A DNA stretch of 64,000 bases from Fodinibius sediminis (GTDB lineage Bacteria > Bacteroidota > Rhodothermia > Balneolales > Balneolaceae). The notes beneath the pieces were generated by a model. The model worked only from the letters and a program-made list of their open reading frames with translations, ran no database searches and was not told where the DNA came from. Made by a program: the position numbers and the translations under genes. This document shows, one piece after another, positions 17,376 to 26,724 of the stretch (position 1 is the first letter of the stretch; each line of letters opens with the position of its first letter). The stretch covers positions 372,001-436,000 of the forward strand of contig NZ_FXTH01000001.1 of assembly GCF_900182555.1 (NCBI RefSeq), written 5' to 3'.

Positions 17376-20300
17376 ATGAAAAAATCTATTGTAAATCCAA
17401 CTCAAGTTGAAAAGGCCACTCTCAGAATAATCTGTGGAAATGAGTATGGCACTGGCTTTCTAATTTCTGATGATACACTTATTACAGCCTCTCATGTAAT
17501 TTTAAATCATATAGAGGATGAGGAGGTCATCAAGGTTGAAGTGTTAGATGAAGGAAATGGTGAGGGTATTCAATTAGAGGGAGATTTAATTGAATATGAT
17601 AGTGAGGCAGATGTTGCGGTAATTAAGCTGGATCAATCATTTAAAAAATTTTTACCACTTAAAATAAGTGAAATAAGATATGAAAGTATATGGAAGGGGT
17701 ATGGTTATCCTTACAACGCAACGGATGGAGGTTGGTTTAAAGGAGCGGTTAAACAACAAAATCAATCAAAGCCTTATGATGTAGAACTGCAATGTAGTAA
17801 TTACGATTTGGACACAGATTATAATGGTCTTTCAGGTGCACCTCTTGTTATTGAAGATAAAGTAGTAGGAATTTTAACTTGGAGTATTGTAGATGGTTTT
17901 GGTGCTATTAGCATATCTAAAATAGAATCTTTTTTAGCCTCTCAAGGAATCAAGTTCGAGCGTGAAAAAAACATTAACGAATTGCCAGATGAGCTAATCG
18001 AAGAACTAGAAGATATCGCTTCCAATGAAAATGTGATTACCCTTCTTCAAGAGAAGCTTAATACAGGTGGACAATACTATTTGTTACATGGGTCACCTGG
18101 ATCAGGTAAAACAATAGTTTCCGCAAGCCTCCCATTACATGAAAAGGATTCAGAAATTGTAGGCAAGTATTTTATTGGTAAACCGAATGATCAGAAACCA
18201 AAGTCACAAGTAATTTCGAAGGAAAGTTTTATTGGATGGCTTGAAGATTTGATAAGCAAAAAACTAACAGGTAAAGCTTATCCTAAACAAACCAAAAATT
18301 TTAATGAGCGAATAGAAGCTTTTTCGAGACTCTTAGATGAGCTTAACCAGTACTACATTGACAGAAACAAAATTGGTTTTATCCTGATAGATGGCTTGGA
18401 TGAAGTTGCTAACGCCAAAAATGTAGACTTAGAAGACTATTTAGGAGTTTTTCCCGAAACACTACCATCAAATATATCTATCCTTTTTTCGGCAACGCGG
18501 GAAGAACTACTGCCTAATTTTATTAAGTCAAGATTACTCGATAAAAATAAGATCCATGTAACTCCTATTCCAATAGAATCAAGGATTAATTATCTAAGAA
18601 AACACCTCGAAAATCAAAATATTGAACTCCCGATAGAAAATATACATGCGATTGCTGAAAAATCTGAGGGACATCCCCTTTATCTGAGATATATACTGGA
18701 GATATTAAAGAAGGAAAAACCATCCAATATTGAAGGCTGGCTAGATGGGCTTCCAAAACTGAATGGAGATATATCTAACTATTATGAAAAAATATGGGAT
18801 AACGATTTAACAAATGATTCCGATAAATTTTGGATAATTCTTACCGTTTCACAATTAAGGCATCCTGTTAAAGCCGAACTATTGATTAAAATGTTGCCGG
18901 AGGAAGCAAAGCAGGCATTTTCTATAAAAAAAGAATCTATCCAGCATTTACTAAGGGATAATTTACAAATCAGCATTTATCATAATTCATTTACTCTTTT
19001 TCTAGAAGCCAAAGCAAGTGAATCTGTTTCTTCTGCTAACGAGAACATTAGCAACTTTTGTGAAGATAATGAGGATCTCGAATATGCTATTTCTAACAAA
19101 GTATTTCATCGTCTTAATAGTAAAAATCCTCAAAAAGCAGTCATTGATTGTAATCAAGAATGGGCTGATAAGTGTGCGTTCATAAACGTAGAACCAGACT
19201 TAGTGCTGAAAGATATAAAGGATACCGAAATTTATAGTATCGAATCTGGCTTAGTAACGGAACTCATTAGGATAAAACTATTACTTCAAAGGACCAGATT
19301 TAGGTATAATAATGTACTTGCTGAAAACGCATTCCATATTGCGGATTTACTTTTAGGTCTCTCTCAACCATCCGATGCATTAAAATATATTCTAAGAGGG
19401 GAACTGTTATTAGTTAGCGATGATGATGCTATTTATTTTTTACAAAAATTTTATGAGTCTGAAGCATTTGAACAAGCTAAAAAACTTCAATCAGCTATTA
19501 GAAAAAAGTATCAGTTTCTCATCGAGAAAGAGGCGAAAGAGAACGGCTTTAAATTCTCAACAATACTACTTCATTTAAAGGCTACAACACTTTTGTTCAA
19601 TCGTGACCCTGAACAGTCTGCAGGTGAGTTCCAAAACAGAATGCAATTATTAAAAAGATTAAAGGATGCAGATGAAAGAAACGTTGAAAGTATAACCCAT
19701 CTTAGAGAATATGCTAGTGCATGGAATATGGGATATATGACTTGGCGTTTTAATAGATACCCAGGCTTGTTGGCAGTCCAAAAACTTTCTAATGTAGATA
19801 TCGATGAAAAATGGACGCGTCATTTTGCGATGATGCCTGCATTTTATGACCAGTTTAAAAGAAATGTTAACTCCTCTGAAGATAGTTCAACTTATTGGGA
19901 GCTTATAAAAGATGTTGAGCATTTAACCGAATATTATGGAGTAGCAGAGAGTGATTTGCCAATAGTAATAGGCACATTAATAGAGGATAGTGATAGAGTT
20001 GATATTGTAACAGAGCTTATTTCTAGAATTGAGCTAAATAACAATCTTTCAATACGAGCTGAAAATGGAGTAGATGTAAATTTACAAGAAATTAATTTTA
20101 CTATAGAAGAATGCAAATATGAAGGTTATCTAAATATTCAGGATTCATTACCTAAAATAGAAAATTTCTCTTCATATAACTGGGAAGCAAATTTAATCTC
20201 GATAATTCAGTTTTTAGGTCAGCTTTTTGGAAAAGCCCACAGGTATAACGCAGAAGGCCAGATAAGTCAACTCAATTCACTAGAAGAGTCAATAGATAAT

Positions 20301-22631
20301 TTAATTGAAAAGTTAGATTTTAGCTTATCTGAAAGAGCACACTGGGATAGAAGTTATGCAATACCTGAGGGAATTCTGCCAATTATTTATGGTCATTTAA
20401 CAGAGTTCATCCTCAAATTTTTTCCTGATAAGACAACTTCTTTTGTCCAAAATGTAATTGAAAGAGGAAAAGGAGGACAATTGGGTCTTTATACGGAAGG
20501 TTATAGACAATGCTTGTATTCAATTACTGAAGAGACCAGCCGATATACACATAAGTATTTAGTTACTACTAAAATTCTAAAAATTCTTGAAACCCATATT
20601 CTGAATGCTGTACAGAATAGGTGGGAAAGAGTTCCCGAATTACTTCGACTTGCAGAATTATATTCAAGGATAGGTAATGATGATAAGGCCGAAGAAATCT
20701 ATTGTAAGATGCTGGATTCTTCAATGGGGCCAACTTGGTATAAAGAAGATCAATTCACCCTAATTAACTCTATTCTATCCCTTGATTTAGCAAATAATAG
20801 TAGTAAAACACATTTTAAACAATTTGCTGGATATTTAGATTATGCCTCAGGTGAATTAACCTTTCAGAGATATGTTAGATATGAAAAAGAGAGCCTAATA
20901 AATAGTTTGGTTAAAGCGGGTCATGTGCCATTGGCGATCCAATACTTCAAATATCAGGTATTACCTGATCCCGTAACCATAATTGAAAATGCTGAATCTT
21001 CGACAGTTGATGCTCTTGATGAAGGACAAGGGTACGTTTTAGGAGCTAGGTCCATAGTTGAAGCAAACGGCATAATTCAGCTGTTAAAAAATATTGAAGC
21101 GGATCCAATAATAGTTTGGTCGATAGTTGAAGCGGTCATCATCAATGATGAAACCTTTCGATATTTACGGTCATTTACTAAGATTCAAAGCCAGTGTTTG
21201 GTTCATAGCTCATTAAGCAATGACGAAAAGGAAATGCTTCATCAGAGACTTGTTAACATCATTACTGATGAAGATATGGTTGACAATCAAGCTAACTATT
21301 TAAAAGAACTGAAAACTTATTTGAGTGAAGATGACCGCAAAATATTACAAGGCAACTTAATAAAGGAGGGAATAGATTTTAATTTTTCCAAGGAAACAGT
21401 AAAAAGCTTTAATCGTGAAGAGTTATCTGAAGAAGAGAGAGAAAAGTATGATGATTTTCGTTTGCCCGGGATGGGTAAAGATTTTCATATTGATCTGAAT
21501 TATTTAGAAGATTGTATAAATGAAGCAAGTATAGAAATAAGTGCAGAAAATTTTACTAAGGCCCGAGCAATATTAAGTAAAGGGCTAAAGCAGCTCCATT
21601 CACATAAATCAGATATTTGGAAAGGTGGAAATCTTGCTAATATATTGGGGAAGGCCTTTGATTTATTACCTCAGACAGGCAATGCCGAAGAAATAACTCA
21701 ATCTTTAAAAGAACCAATATCTAATCACTTTACAAATGACTGGATAGTTGTAGACCAGTTAATTGAAATTCTTAGTCACAATACATCCCATGAAGAAACA
21801 GAGGAGATACTTAATGCGATAAAGGATCATTTTGATATTATGATTCAATGCGATGATGAGGTGATAAAAAAGTATGACTGGATGGAAAAAGAAACCGCCG
21901 CCAGAGATAATATAAATTTTCAGTTAGTTGAATTTTTGATCTGGCTTTTAAATCATCCGCATTCTTCAGTAAAAAAGAGAGTCATAGATTCACTTAAGCT
22001 TTTAGGAACTTATAGACCTGAACAAACAATTCCATTATTGTTTGGTACTGCTTTATCAAACAAACCAGAATTTTCTACAGAATTATCCGCTTTTGTTTTA
22101 AGTAGAATTGCAAATGAAAATCCTGATATTATTTGGCACTATCTTCAAGGTAGGTCAGATATACAGGAAAAGATAGTTAATTTAACTCATTTTACAATCA
22201 AATACTATTTTAAAGAAGTTGTTGTACCTATTAATTCAGAATCAGATGAAGCAAAACAATTTTATAATGAGTTATTAGAGACAATTCCTTCAAACGTCAT
22301 TTTAGAAGGTAGGATAGAACTTGATGAGCCTAATTTATGGCCTGCTGAGCATACCTTAGAAAGATTGAATGAAATACAAATTCTTAATGACTCATTTTAT
22401 GATACCTTACTTAAGAAAATAAAAAAGTACTCAGATCCAATCGAACCTAGCGATCAATTAAAGGTTCGAAGTTATATCAATAGAAGTTTTCATGACCAAG
22501 ATGTCCATTTTGGTTCATATGACTATTTATTGAGATATGCTATTAATGATTCTATAATAGAAAGAGTTAGTCAAAGTGACTACGAAGAGGTAACCGAAAT
22601 TTTAAAACTTCCCTTTACAGATGGAACTTAA
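17376..22631 (+). CDS. trypsin-like protease / NACHT-STAND ATPase (Avs1-like)
   Basis: 1751 residues. N-terminal trypsin-like domain with the full triad: His40 in TASHV, Asp79 in EADVAVIKLD and Ser153 in NGLSGAPLV. STAND ATPase: Walker A GSPGSGKT at 239-246 and Walker B FILIDGLDEVA near 330, followed by the FSATREE sensor strand. From about residue 570 to the end there are long helical repeats (TPR/HEAT-like), the usual ligand-sensing arm. Expected mode: phage protein binding triggers oligomerisation and activates the protease. Starts directly behind the MBL stop. The protease target is unknown; the neighbours (DUF4365-TPR, MBL, the small pair) are candidates. Confidence 0.87.
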   Translation: MKKSIVNPTQVEKATLRIICGNEYGTGFLISDDTLITASHVILNHIEDEEVIKVEVLDEGNGEGIQLEGDLIEYDSEADVAVIKLDQSFKKFLPLKISEIRYESIWKGYGYPYNATDGGWFKGAVKQQNQSKPYDVELQCSNYDLDTDYNGLSGAPLVIEDKVVGILTWSIVDGFGAISISKIESFLASQGIKFEREKNINELPDELIEELEDIASNENVITLLQEKLNTGGQYYLLHGSPGSGKTIVSASLPLHEKDSEIVGKYFIGKPNDQKPKSQVISKESFIGWLEDLISKKLTGKAYPKQTKNFNERIEAFSRLLDELNQYYIDRNKIGFILIDGLDEVANAKNVDLEDYLGVFPETLPSNISILFSATREELLPNFIKSRLLDKNKIHVTPIPIESRINYLRKHLENQNIELPIENIHAIAEKSEGHPLYLRYILEILKKEKPSNIEGWLDGLPKLNGDISNYYEKIWDNDLTNDSDKFWIILTVSQLRHPVKAELLIKMLPEEAKQAFSIKKESIQHLLRDNLQISIYHNSFTLFLEAKASESVSSANENISNFCEDNEDLEYAISNKVFHRLNSKNPQKAVIDCNQEWADKCAFINVEPDLVLKDIKDTEIYSIESGLVTELIRIKLLLQRTRFRYNNVLAENAFHIADLLLGLSQPSDALKYILRGELLLVSDDDAIYFLQKFYESEAFEQAKKLQSAIRKKYQFLIEKEAKENGFKFSTILLHLKATTLLFNRDPEQSAGEFQNRMQLLKRLKDADERNVESITHLREYASAWNMGYMTWRFNRYPGLLAVQKLSNVDIDEKWTRHFAMMPAFYDQFKRNVNSSEDSSTYWELIKDVEHLTEYYGVAESDLPIVIGTLIEDSDRVDIVTELISRIELNNNLSIRAENGVDVNLQEINFTIEECKYEGYLNIQDSLPKIENFSSYNWEANLISIIQFLGQLFGKAHRYNAEGQISQLNSLEESIDNLIEKLDFSLSERAHWDRSYAIPEGILPIIYGHLTEFILKFFPDKTTSFVQNVIERGKGGQLGLYTEGYRQCLYSITEETSRYTHKYLVTTKILKILETHILNAVQNRWERVPELLRLAELYSRIGNDDKAEEIYCKMLDSSMGPTWYKEDQFTLINSILSLDLANNSSKTHFKQFAGYLDYASGELTFQRYVRYEKESLINSLVKAGHVPLAIQYFKYQVLPDPVTIIENAESSTVDALDEGQGYVLGARSIVEANGIIQLLKNIEADPIIVWSIVEAVIINDETFRYLRSFTKIQSQCLVHSSLSNDEKEMLHQRLVNIITDEDMVDNQANYLKELKTYLSEDDRKILQGNLIKEGIDFNFSKETVKSFNREELSEEEREKYDDFRLPGMGKDFHIDLNYLEDCINEASIEISAENFTKARAILSKGLKQLHSHKSDIWKGGNLANILGKAFDLLPQTGNAEEITQSLKEPISNHFTNDWIVVDQLIEILSHNTSHEETEEILNAIKDHFDIMIQCDDEVIKKYDWMEKETAARDNINFQLVEFLIWLLNHPHSSVKKRVIDSLKLLGTYRPEQTIPLLFGTALSNKPEFSTELSAFVLSRIANENPDIIWHYLQGRSDIQEKIVNLTHFTIKYYFKEVVVPINSESDEAKQFYNELLETIPSNVILEGRIELDEPNLWPAEHTLERLNEIQILNDSFYDTLLKKIKKYSDPIEPSDQLKVRSYINRSFHDQDVHFGSYDYLLRYAINDSIIERVSQSDYEEVTEILKLPFTDGT

Positions 22632-22635
22632 ACCT

Positions 22636-22890
22636 ATGAGAAGTATCGCCAAAACACGAAAAGAGTTCGAAAGAAACTTTCATCTTTTGGCAGAACATAT
22701 AAGAAATGGAAGGATGAGATTTATGAGAGGAGTAAGTACTGATGGAATTGGAAGAGTAAGATACCTGCCAAATAGACGAGTTGACTTTTTATCTGTTAAT
22801 GAATCGGCGAGGTTAGCGGCAAATAGCATTGCTGATATGGACAATTTGCCAGAGTTTAAAATCAAGAGAGATTCTGATGATGAAAAATAA
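22636..22890 (+). CDS. small protein A of the Avs1-like operon
   Basis: 84 residues from ATG 22636 (an ATG at 22621 overlapping the STAND stop is also in frame). Basic N-terminal half, acidic end. No known domain. It is a paralog of the next gene: both share KTRxExExN near the start and a core LPNxRVxxxSxxExxRLxxN, with similar spacing. Overlaps the following ORF, so the two are translated together. Could be sensor, inhibitor or protease substrate of the STAND protein; that is speculation. Confidence 0.65.
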   Translation: MRSIAKTRKEFERNFHLLAEHIRNGRMRFMRGVSTDGIGRVRYLPNRRVDFLSVNESARLAANSIADMDNLPEFKIKRDSDDEK

Positions 22891-23164
22891 CTTCGAAATT
22901 GTTCCACCTAAAACAAGAAGTGAAATGGAGCATAACATCGCACTAGTTTTTGAAAATGCATTAAATCAGATTAAAAGTGGAAATGAAACACCTGTTGACT
23001 CATTTACTCATTTCACCTTACCACATATTCAAAAACTTAAATTTCTACCTAATGGTAGGGTTCTTTTAAGCTCCATTGATGAAAGATTAAGGTTGCAGGG
23101 GAATACATTAAATAACCTGAAGTTTATGCCAAAACCTAAGCGAATCGGAGATGAGGATAGTTAA
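22877..23164 (+). CDS. small protein B of the Avs1-like operon
   Basis: 95 residues from ATG 22877 (a second ATG follows at 22880). The longer open frame from 22829 is not supported, because the paralogy with protein A starts after this ATG (KTRSEMEHN against KTRKEFERN). Shares the LPNxRV...S..E..RL..N core with protein A and has about ten extra residues in the middle. Last gene of the operon; a nested palindrome follows 62 nt later. Confidence 0.65.
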   Translation: MMKNNFEIVPPKTRSEMEHNIALVFENALNQIKSGNETPVDSFTHFTLPHIQKLKFLPNGRVLLSSIDERLRLQGNTLNNLKFMPKPKRIGDEDS

Positions 23165-23226
23165 GAGTATTTAACTTTACTGATAGTTCAAAGTTATTAC
23201 ATAAACTGTAGTACATTTGGACGCAC

Positions 23227-23280
23227 TGTTCACTAATTTTACTTGTTCACGGAACGTGAACAATGATAAAAAATGAACAA
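23227..23280. promoter_or_regulatory. nested-palindrome operator, copy 1
   Basis: 54 bp with 49 matches to copy 2 at 24031-24084. Inner palindrome GTTCACGGAACGTGAAC (7-bp arms, 3-nt spacer, 23245-23261). An outer pair TGTTCA (23227-23232) and TGAACA (23274-23279) is centred on exactly the same base (23253). Four half-sites around one dyad suggest binding of a tetramer or two dimers. Confidence 0.7.
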
Positions 23281-23303
23281 CACCCATAGATTTGTATTAG
23301 AAT

Positions 23304-23921
23304 TCAGCTATGTGCTAATGTCTCCGCATACGGTCGAATGACATTTTGAACCCTGCATATCCTGGCAAACTTCTCGATCTCCATAAATGAAGCTTTCTTC
23401 TGTCTTATGCCATCCTTCAGCGCTTCTATGGCGATATCAAGGCCAATTTGATTCCGGAACTTGAAACAATCTGCTATGGTCTTAGCTGGATTGTACACTT
23501 GTACCTCTACCCCATCCACTTCATGGGTTTCTATGCCTTCGGTTAGGCTTGGTCCTGAGAAACGATAAATTTGAAGCGGTGGATAATTGAGCTTCGGATC
23601 CCGGCTGGTCCTAGGAAGAGCAATATAAACGTGGTGTGGGATAGCTGTTGTCAGCTCATGAATATCCAGTGCTGAAATGAGACATATCCTTGCTTTGGGT
23701 ACCTTCTTGACTACAATGGTGAGACTAGGATTGGAAAGCGTCCCTTCATCGGCCAGCTTATAGAGTCCTCGCTCAAGCTTGGTTATATGGCCTTCCACCA
23801 GCATGTAGTAAAGCGTACGGCTGTGTATGCCTGACTCAAGCGCTTCCGAAGTACGTAGCAGAGGCCCATGCTCCCTGAAGAGCTTTATAGCTTCTTCTAT
23901 TTTCTGATCAGAAACATACAT
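23304..23921 (-). CDS. AbiEi-family antitoxin (orphan)
   Basis: 205 residues. Type IV antitoxin/transcription factor fold: N-terminal winged helix with SEALESGIHSRTLYYMLVEGHITKLERGLYKL (key residues S, G, R, Y, G, G, Y), then the AbiEi C-terminal domain with ISALDIHELT and VYNPAKTIADCFKFRNQIG. In AbiE systems this protein represses its operon and opposes the AbiEii nucleotidyltransferase. Here no toxin gene follows on the same strand; its 3' end meets operator copy 1. It may serve the AbiEii-like gene on the other strand or be a leftover. The 54-bp repeats flank it on both sides. Confidence 0.85.
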   Translation of the reverse strand: MYVSDQKIEEAIKLFREHGPLLRTSEALESGIHSRTLYYMLVEGHITKLERGLYKLADEGTLSNPSLTIVVKKVPKARICLISALDIHELTTAIPHHVYIALPRTSRDPKLNYPPLQIYRFSGPSLTEGIETHEVDGVEVQVYNPAKTIADCFKFRNQIGLDIAIEALKDGIRQKKASFMEIEKFARICRVQNVIRPYAETLAHS

Positions 23922-24030
23922 ATGTACAAAATAACATACATTTATTTAAATATGCATATGTTTTTGTCCATATACCCTACTTTTAAACTAATACGCTAAT
24001 CTATAGTCTGGCTATTGGAATAATGCCTCT

Positions 24031-24084
24031 TGTTCACTAATTTAATCTGTTCACGGAACGTGAACAAGAATAAAAAATGAACAA
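24031..24084 (+). promoter_or_regulatory. nested-palindrome operator, copy 2
   Basis: Same structure as copy 1: inner GTTCACG/CGTGAAC at 24049-24065 and outer TGTTCA/TGAACA. It ends one base before the ATG of the AbiEi_2-like gene at 24085, so it probably overlaps the promoter and leader and lets that protein regulate itself. Confidence 0.75.
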
Positions 24085-25080
24085 ATGAAAACTAATATAC
24101 TTCCCATAATACAAGAACATCTTGAAAATCTCACTCCATTCAAGCTAGAAGTGGATGAACAGGGAACGTATATCCAAGATGGACATCAAGTTGATGCAAA
24201 GGTGAAGCTCCATCTTCCAGATGAGACATTAGCGTTTTTTGCAGAAATAAAGAAAGAGGTCCGGGCCCATCAGCTTCCCAGAATTTATGAGTTGGCCAAA
24301 ACCAATACCCCATTTCTGCTGATTGGCGGACAAATTTTCCCAAATATCAAAGAAAAACTTAAGGAAAGGGACATTAATTGGATTGATGGGGCTGGTAACA
24401 TGTACATAAAGAACAAAGATCATTTTCTCTTTGTGGATCACAACGAGACATTTCATATAAAAGAGGAGAAGGATCGGGCATTTACGAAAACCGGACTGAA
24501 AGCAGTCTTCTTGTTTCTTCAGGATGAAACCTGGATTCAAAAAACCTATAGGGAAATTGCTGAAGCTGCGGGTGTAGCTTTGGGAACCATTGGATATGTC
24601 ATCAATGGACTAAAGAAAAGAAAATACCTGGTAAAGAAGGACGAAAAGAACTATCAGTTAGTTCGTAAAGAAGAGTTGATTGATGAATGGATTGCCGCTT
24701 ATGAAACAGAGCTAAAGCCTAAGCTTCACAAAGGTAATTTTGCATTTATTGATGAAAAACAAGCTGCTGACTGGAAAAATATGACCCTTGATGATCAAAC
24801 CGTATGGGGTGGTGAGGCTGCTGCCGAACTGGTTACGGGAATGCTCCGGCCACAGCTCTTAACGCTTTACACAACGCAGACTAAGGGCAACATTATGAAG
24901 AAATTCAGACTAAAGCCTGATCCTAATGGGCTTGTTCACGTTTACGAACCATTCTGGAATATTGAAGACAACCAAGAAACGGCCCCACCCTTGGCTATCT
25001 ACGCAGACTTAATCTTAACCGGAGATGAACGCAATTTTAAAATAGCTGAAAAGATTTATGCCGAATTCTTACAAGATTAA
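24085..25080 (+). CDS. AbiEi_2-type antitoxin/regulator
   Basis: 331 residues, resembling the large AbiEi_2 (DUF2186) antitoxins. The N-terminal 110 residues look like a degenerate nuclease fold (LAFFAEIKKEVRAHQLPRI, LLIGGQIFPNIKEKLKERDINWIDGAGNMY in outline). The middle holds a helix-turn-helix (YREIAEAAGVALGTIGYVINGLKKRKYL, key residues A, G, G). The C-terminal part has FAFIDE...WGGEAAAELVTG and ends ADLILTGDERNFKIAEKIYAEFL in outline. The DNA-binding middle and the operator directly upstream imply autoregulation. The nucleotidyltransferase gene overlaps its end by 23 nt, making an antitoxin-toxin pair. Confidence 0.82.
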   Translation: MKTNILPIIQEHLENLTPFKLEVDEQGTYIQDGHQVDAKVKLHLPDETLAFFAEIKKEVRAHQLPRIYELAKTNTPFLLIGGQIFPNIKEKLKERDINWIDGAGNMYIKNKDHFLFVDHNETFHIKEEKDRAFTKTGLKAVFLFLQDETWIQKTYREIAEAAGVALGTIGYVINGLKKRKYLVKKDEKNYQLVRKEELIDEWIAAYETELKPKLHKGNFAFIDEKQAADWKNMTLDDQTVWGGEAAAELVTGMLRPQLLTLYTTQTKGNIMKKFRLKPDPNGLVHVYEPFWNIEDNQETAPPLAIYADLILTGDERNFKIAEKIYAEFLQD

Positions 25081-25900
25081 GTTATCCAGTTTCAATCAAG
25101 AAGGGCTAAAGGATGTCATTCAAATACTGGAAACTGTTTTCCAAAAGTTTGATGTGGACTTTTATCTCATTGGCGCCTTAGCAAAAGACATGTGGCTATC
25201 GAAGGAGAAAGTCCAATCCAGGGCTACCAAAGATGTCGATTTGGCGGTATTTGTTTCAGAGTCTGATGCCTACGAAAATATCAAATCGACACTTATTAAA
25301 GAGCACAATTTTAAAGAGGTATCAACGAATGCTTTTGCCTTACTGACTCCTTACGGTTATCCCGTTGACCTGCTTCCCTTTGGCTCAGTCGAAATTGATG
25401 AGGCTGTTGAAATAGAGGGAGATGGGCTAACGAAAGTCCATGTGAACGGATTTAAAGAAATTTATCAGCAAGGAATAGCGCCTGTATTAACCGATGAGGG
25501 TATTACGTTCAAAATTGCCTCCCTTGCTTCCATCATTTTATTGAAACTAATTGCTTTTGATGATCGACCGGAGAGACGAACACAGGATATCAAGGACATT
25601 GCTCTTATCTTAGACCATTACTTTCATATTGAAAGTAATGAAATATATAACCATCATAATGATCTATTCGGCAATGAAGATTATGAATTAATTGATATTG
25701 CTGCTATCGTCATTGGCAGGGAAATGCAATCGGTCTTATCTTCTAACAAGCTTCTACAAGATCGAATACTTAACATTCTCTCTTTATCTGAAAGGCATCA
25801 TAAAAAGATTCCAACATTGATGGCTCAGAGTGAAAACTTTACGATTGACCAAGCAACCTTACTTTTAAAAAAGATAGCAGAAGGGATAGGCCAATTGTAA
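25058..25900 (+). CDS. nucleotidyltransferase toxin (AbiEii-like)
   Basis: 280 residues. Polymerase-beta-like nucleotidyltransferase: DFYLIGALAKDMWLS near residue 33 and ATKDVDLAVFV near 57, giving the G...DxD pattern, then a third acidic position around YPVDLLPFG near 107. The rest is helical with DDRPERRTQDIKDIALIL near 168, typical for these proteins. Relatives disable tRNA or other targets by adding nucleotides. Overlaps the antitoxin gene, so coupling is tight. Catalytic residues seem intact. Confidence 0.82.
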   Translation: MPNSYKIKLSSFNQEGLKDVIQILETVFQKFDVDFYLIGALAKDMWLSKEKVQSRATKDVDLAVFVSESDAYENIKSTLIKEHNFKEVSTNAFALLTPYGYPVDLLPFGSVEIDEAVEIEGDGLTKVHVNGFKEIYQQGIAPVLTDEGITFKIASLASIILLKLIAFDDRPERRTQDIKDIALILDHYFHIESNEIYNHHNDLFGNEDYELIDIAAIVIGREMQSVLSSNKLLQDRILNILSLSERHHKKIPTLMAQSENFTIDQATLLLKKIAEGIGQL

Positions 25901-26073
25901 TATGAAATGAAGTAGTCACGATGAAATCTGACAGTAGTTTTTTCATCTATGTTTCTGGTAGTTTGCGATCCGCCTCATTTTTGGTTCAGGATATGGTTGG
26001 AATTGTCCGATGTTTTCAACCATTAGATACAACCGGCTGGTCTTTGGAAATATATAAGTATATAATTTTTACA

Positions 26074-26724
26074 CTAGCTTCTAACTGCTTGTTCTATTTT
26101 CCGGACTACTCCCTGGATATCTTCTCGAATATCTTTGCCTGGGAATCGTATCACTCGATATCCAAATCTCTGAAGTTCACTATCAATATGCCGATCTTTA
26201 CTTACTTTCTCTTCTGATTTATTGTGATAGGTAAACCCATCGGCATAGATACAATATTTTCCATTTTCACTCTCTAAATAAAAATCTGGCCGTGTTAAAC
26301 AATTGTATGGTGAGAAGTTTGATGTTCTCGGATACATCTCCCCATTTCTTTTAGCAATCCAAACTTGCAATTTGGGGTCAAAATCAGCCTTTAACAAAGC
26401 TAAAAATAACTTCCTTTCTAGCGGACTTTCACAAACCATCACACAGCGTTCACATTCTTTCATCCGAAATTGACAAGAAAAACATAATTCTGGATGGTTA
26501 TCTTGAAAAGAAACTATTTCATCAATTTCAGCTTCTGACAAACTATGAGCAAAGTCCATTCCTAATGAACTCTTAATTTCTTCATACGCTTTTTCAGCTT
26601 CAGTTTCGTCAAAAATGGCTTCAATTTCTTGTTTCCCGACTTTTATCGTGTAGAGGTACTGTTCTCTTGAATTGCCTCTTCTTTCTGGTAAAATTATTTT
26701 TTCAACTCTGATACGGTTAGCCAT
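26074..26724 (-). CDS. Vsr/DUF559-type endonuclease with Cys cluster
   Basis: 216 residues. The C-terminal half reads like the Vsr/DUF559 nuclease fold: ESPLERKLFLALLKADFDPKLQVWI, RPDFYL, IYADGFTYHNKSEEKVSKDRHIDSEL and GYRVIRFPGKDI (only key parts given; acidic residues E, D, D/H present). A four-cysteine cluster CFSCQFRMKECERC at about 80-93 is a likely zinc site. The N-terminal 70 residues are not recognised. Function: probably nicking or cutting DNA, as a stand-alone defence or repair nuclease. A + strand ORF over its 3' part is a shadow. Confidence 0.75.
   Translation of the reverse strand: MANRIRVEKIILPERRGNSREQYLYTIKVGKQEIEAIFDETEAEKAYEEIKSSLGMDFAHSLSEAEIDEIVSFQDNHPELCFSCQFRMKECERCVMVCESPLERKLFLALLKADFDPKLQVWIAKRNGEMYPRTSNFSPYNCLTRPDFYLESENGKYCIYADGFTYHNKSEEKVSKDRHIDSELQRFGYRVIRFPGKDIREDIQGVVRKIEQAVRS

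Noticed and set aside
25921-26217. 98-codon + strand ORF
   Set aside because: Half of it is antisense to the nuclease gene; composition is not protein-like and no homology is recognised.
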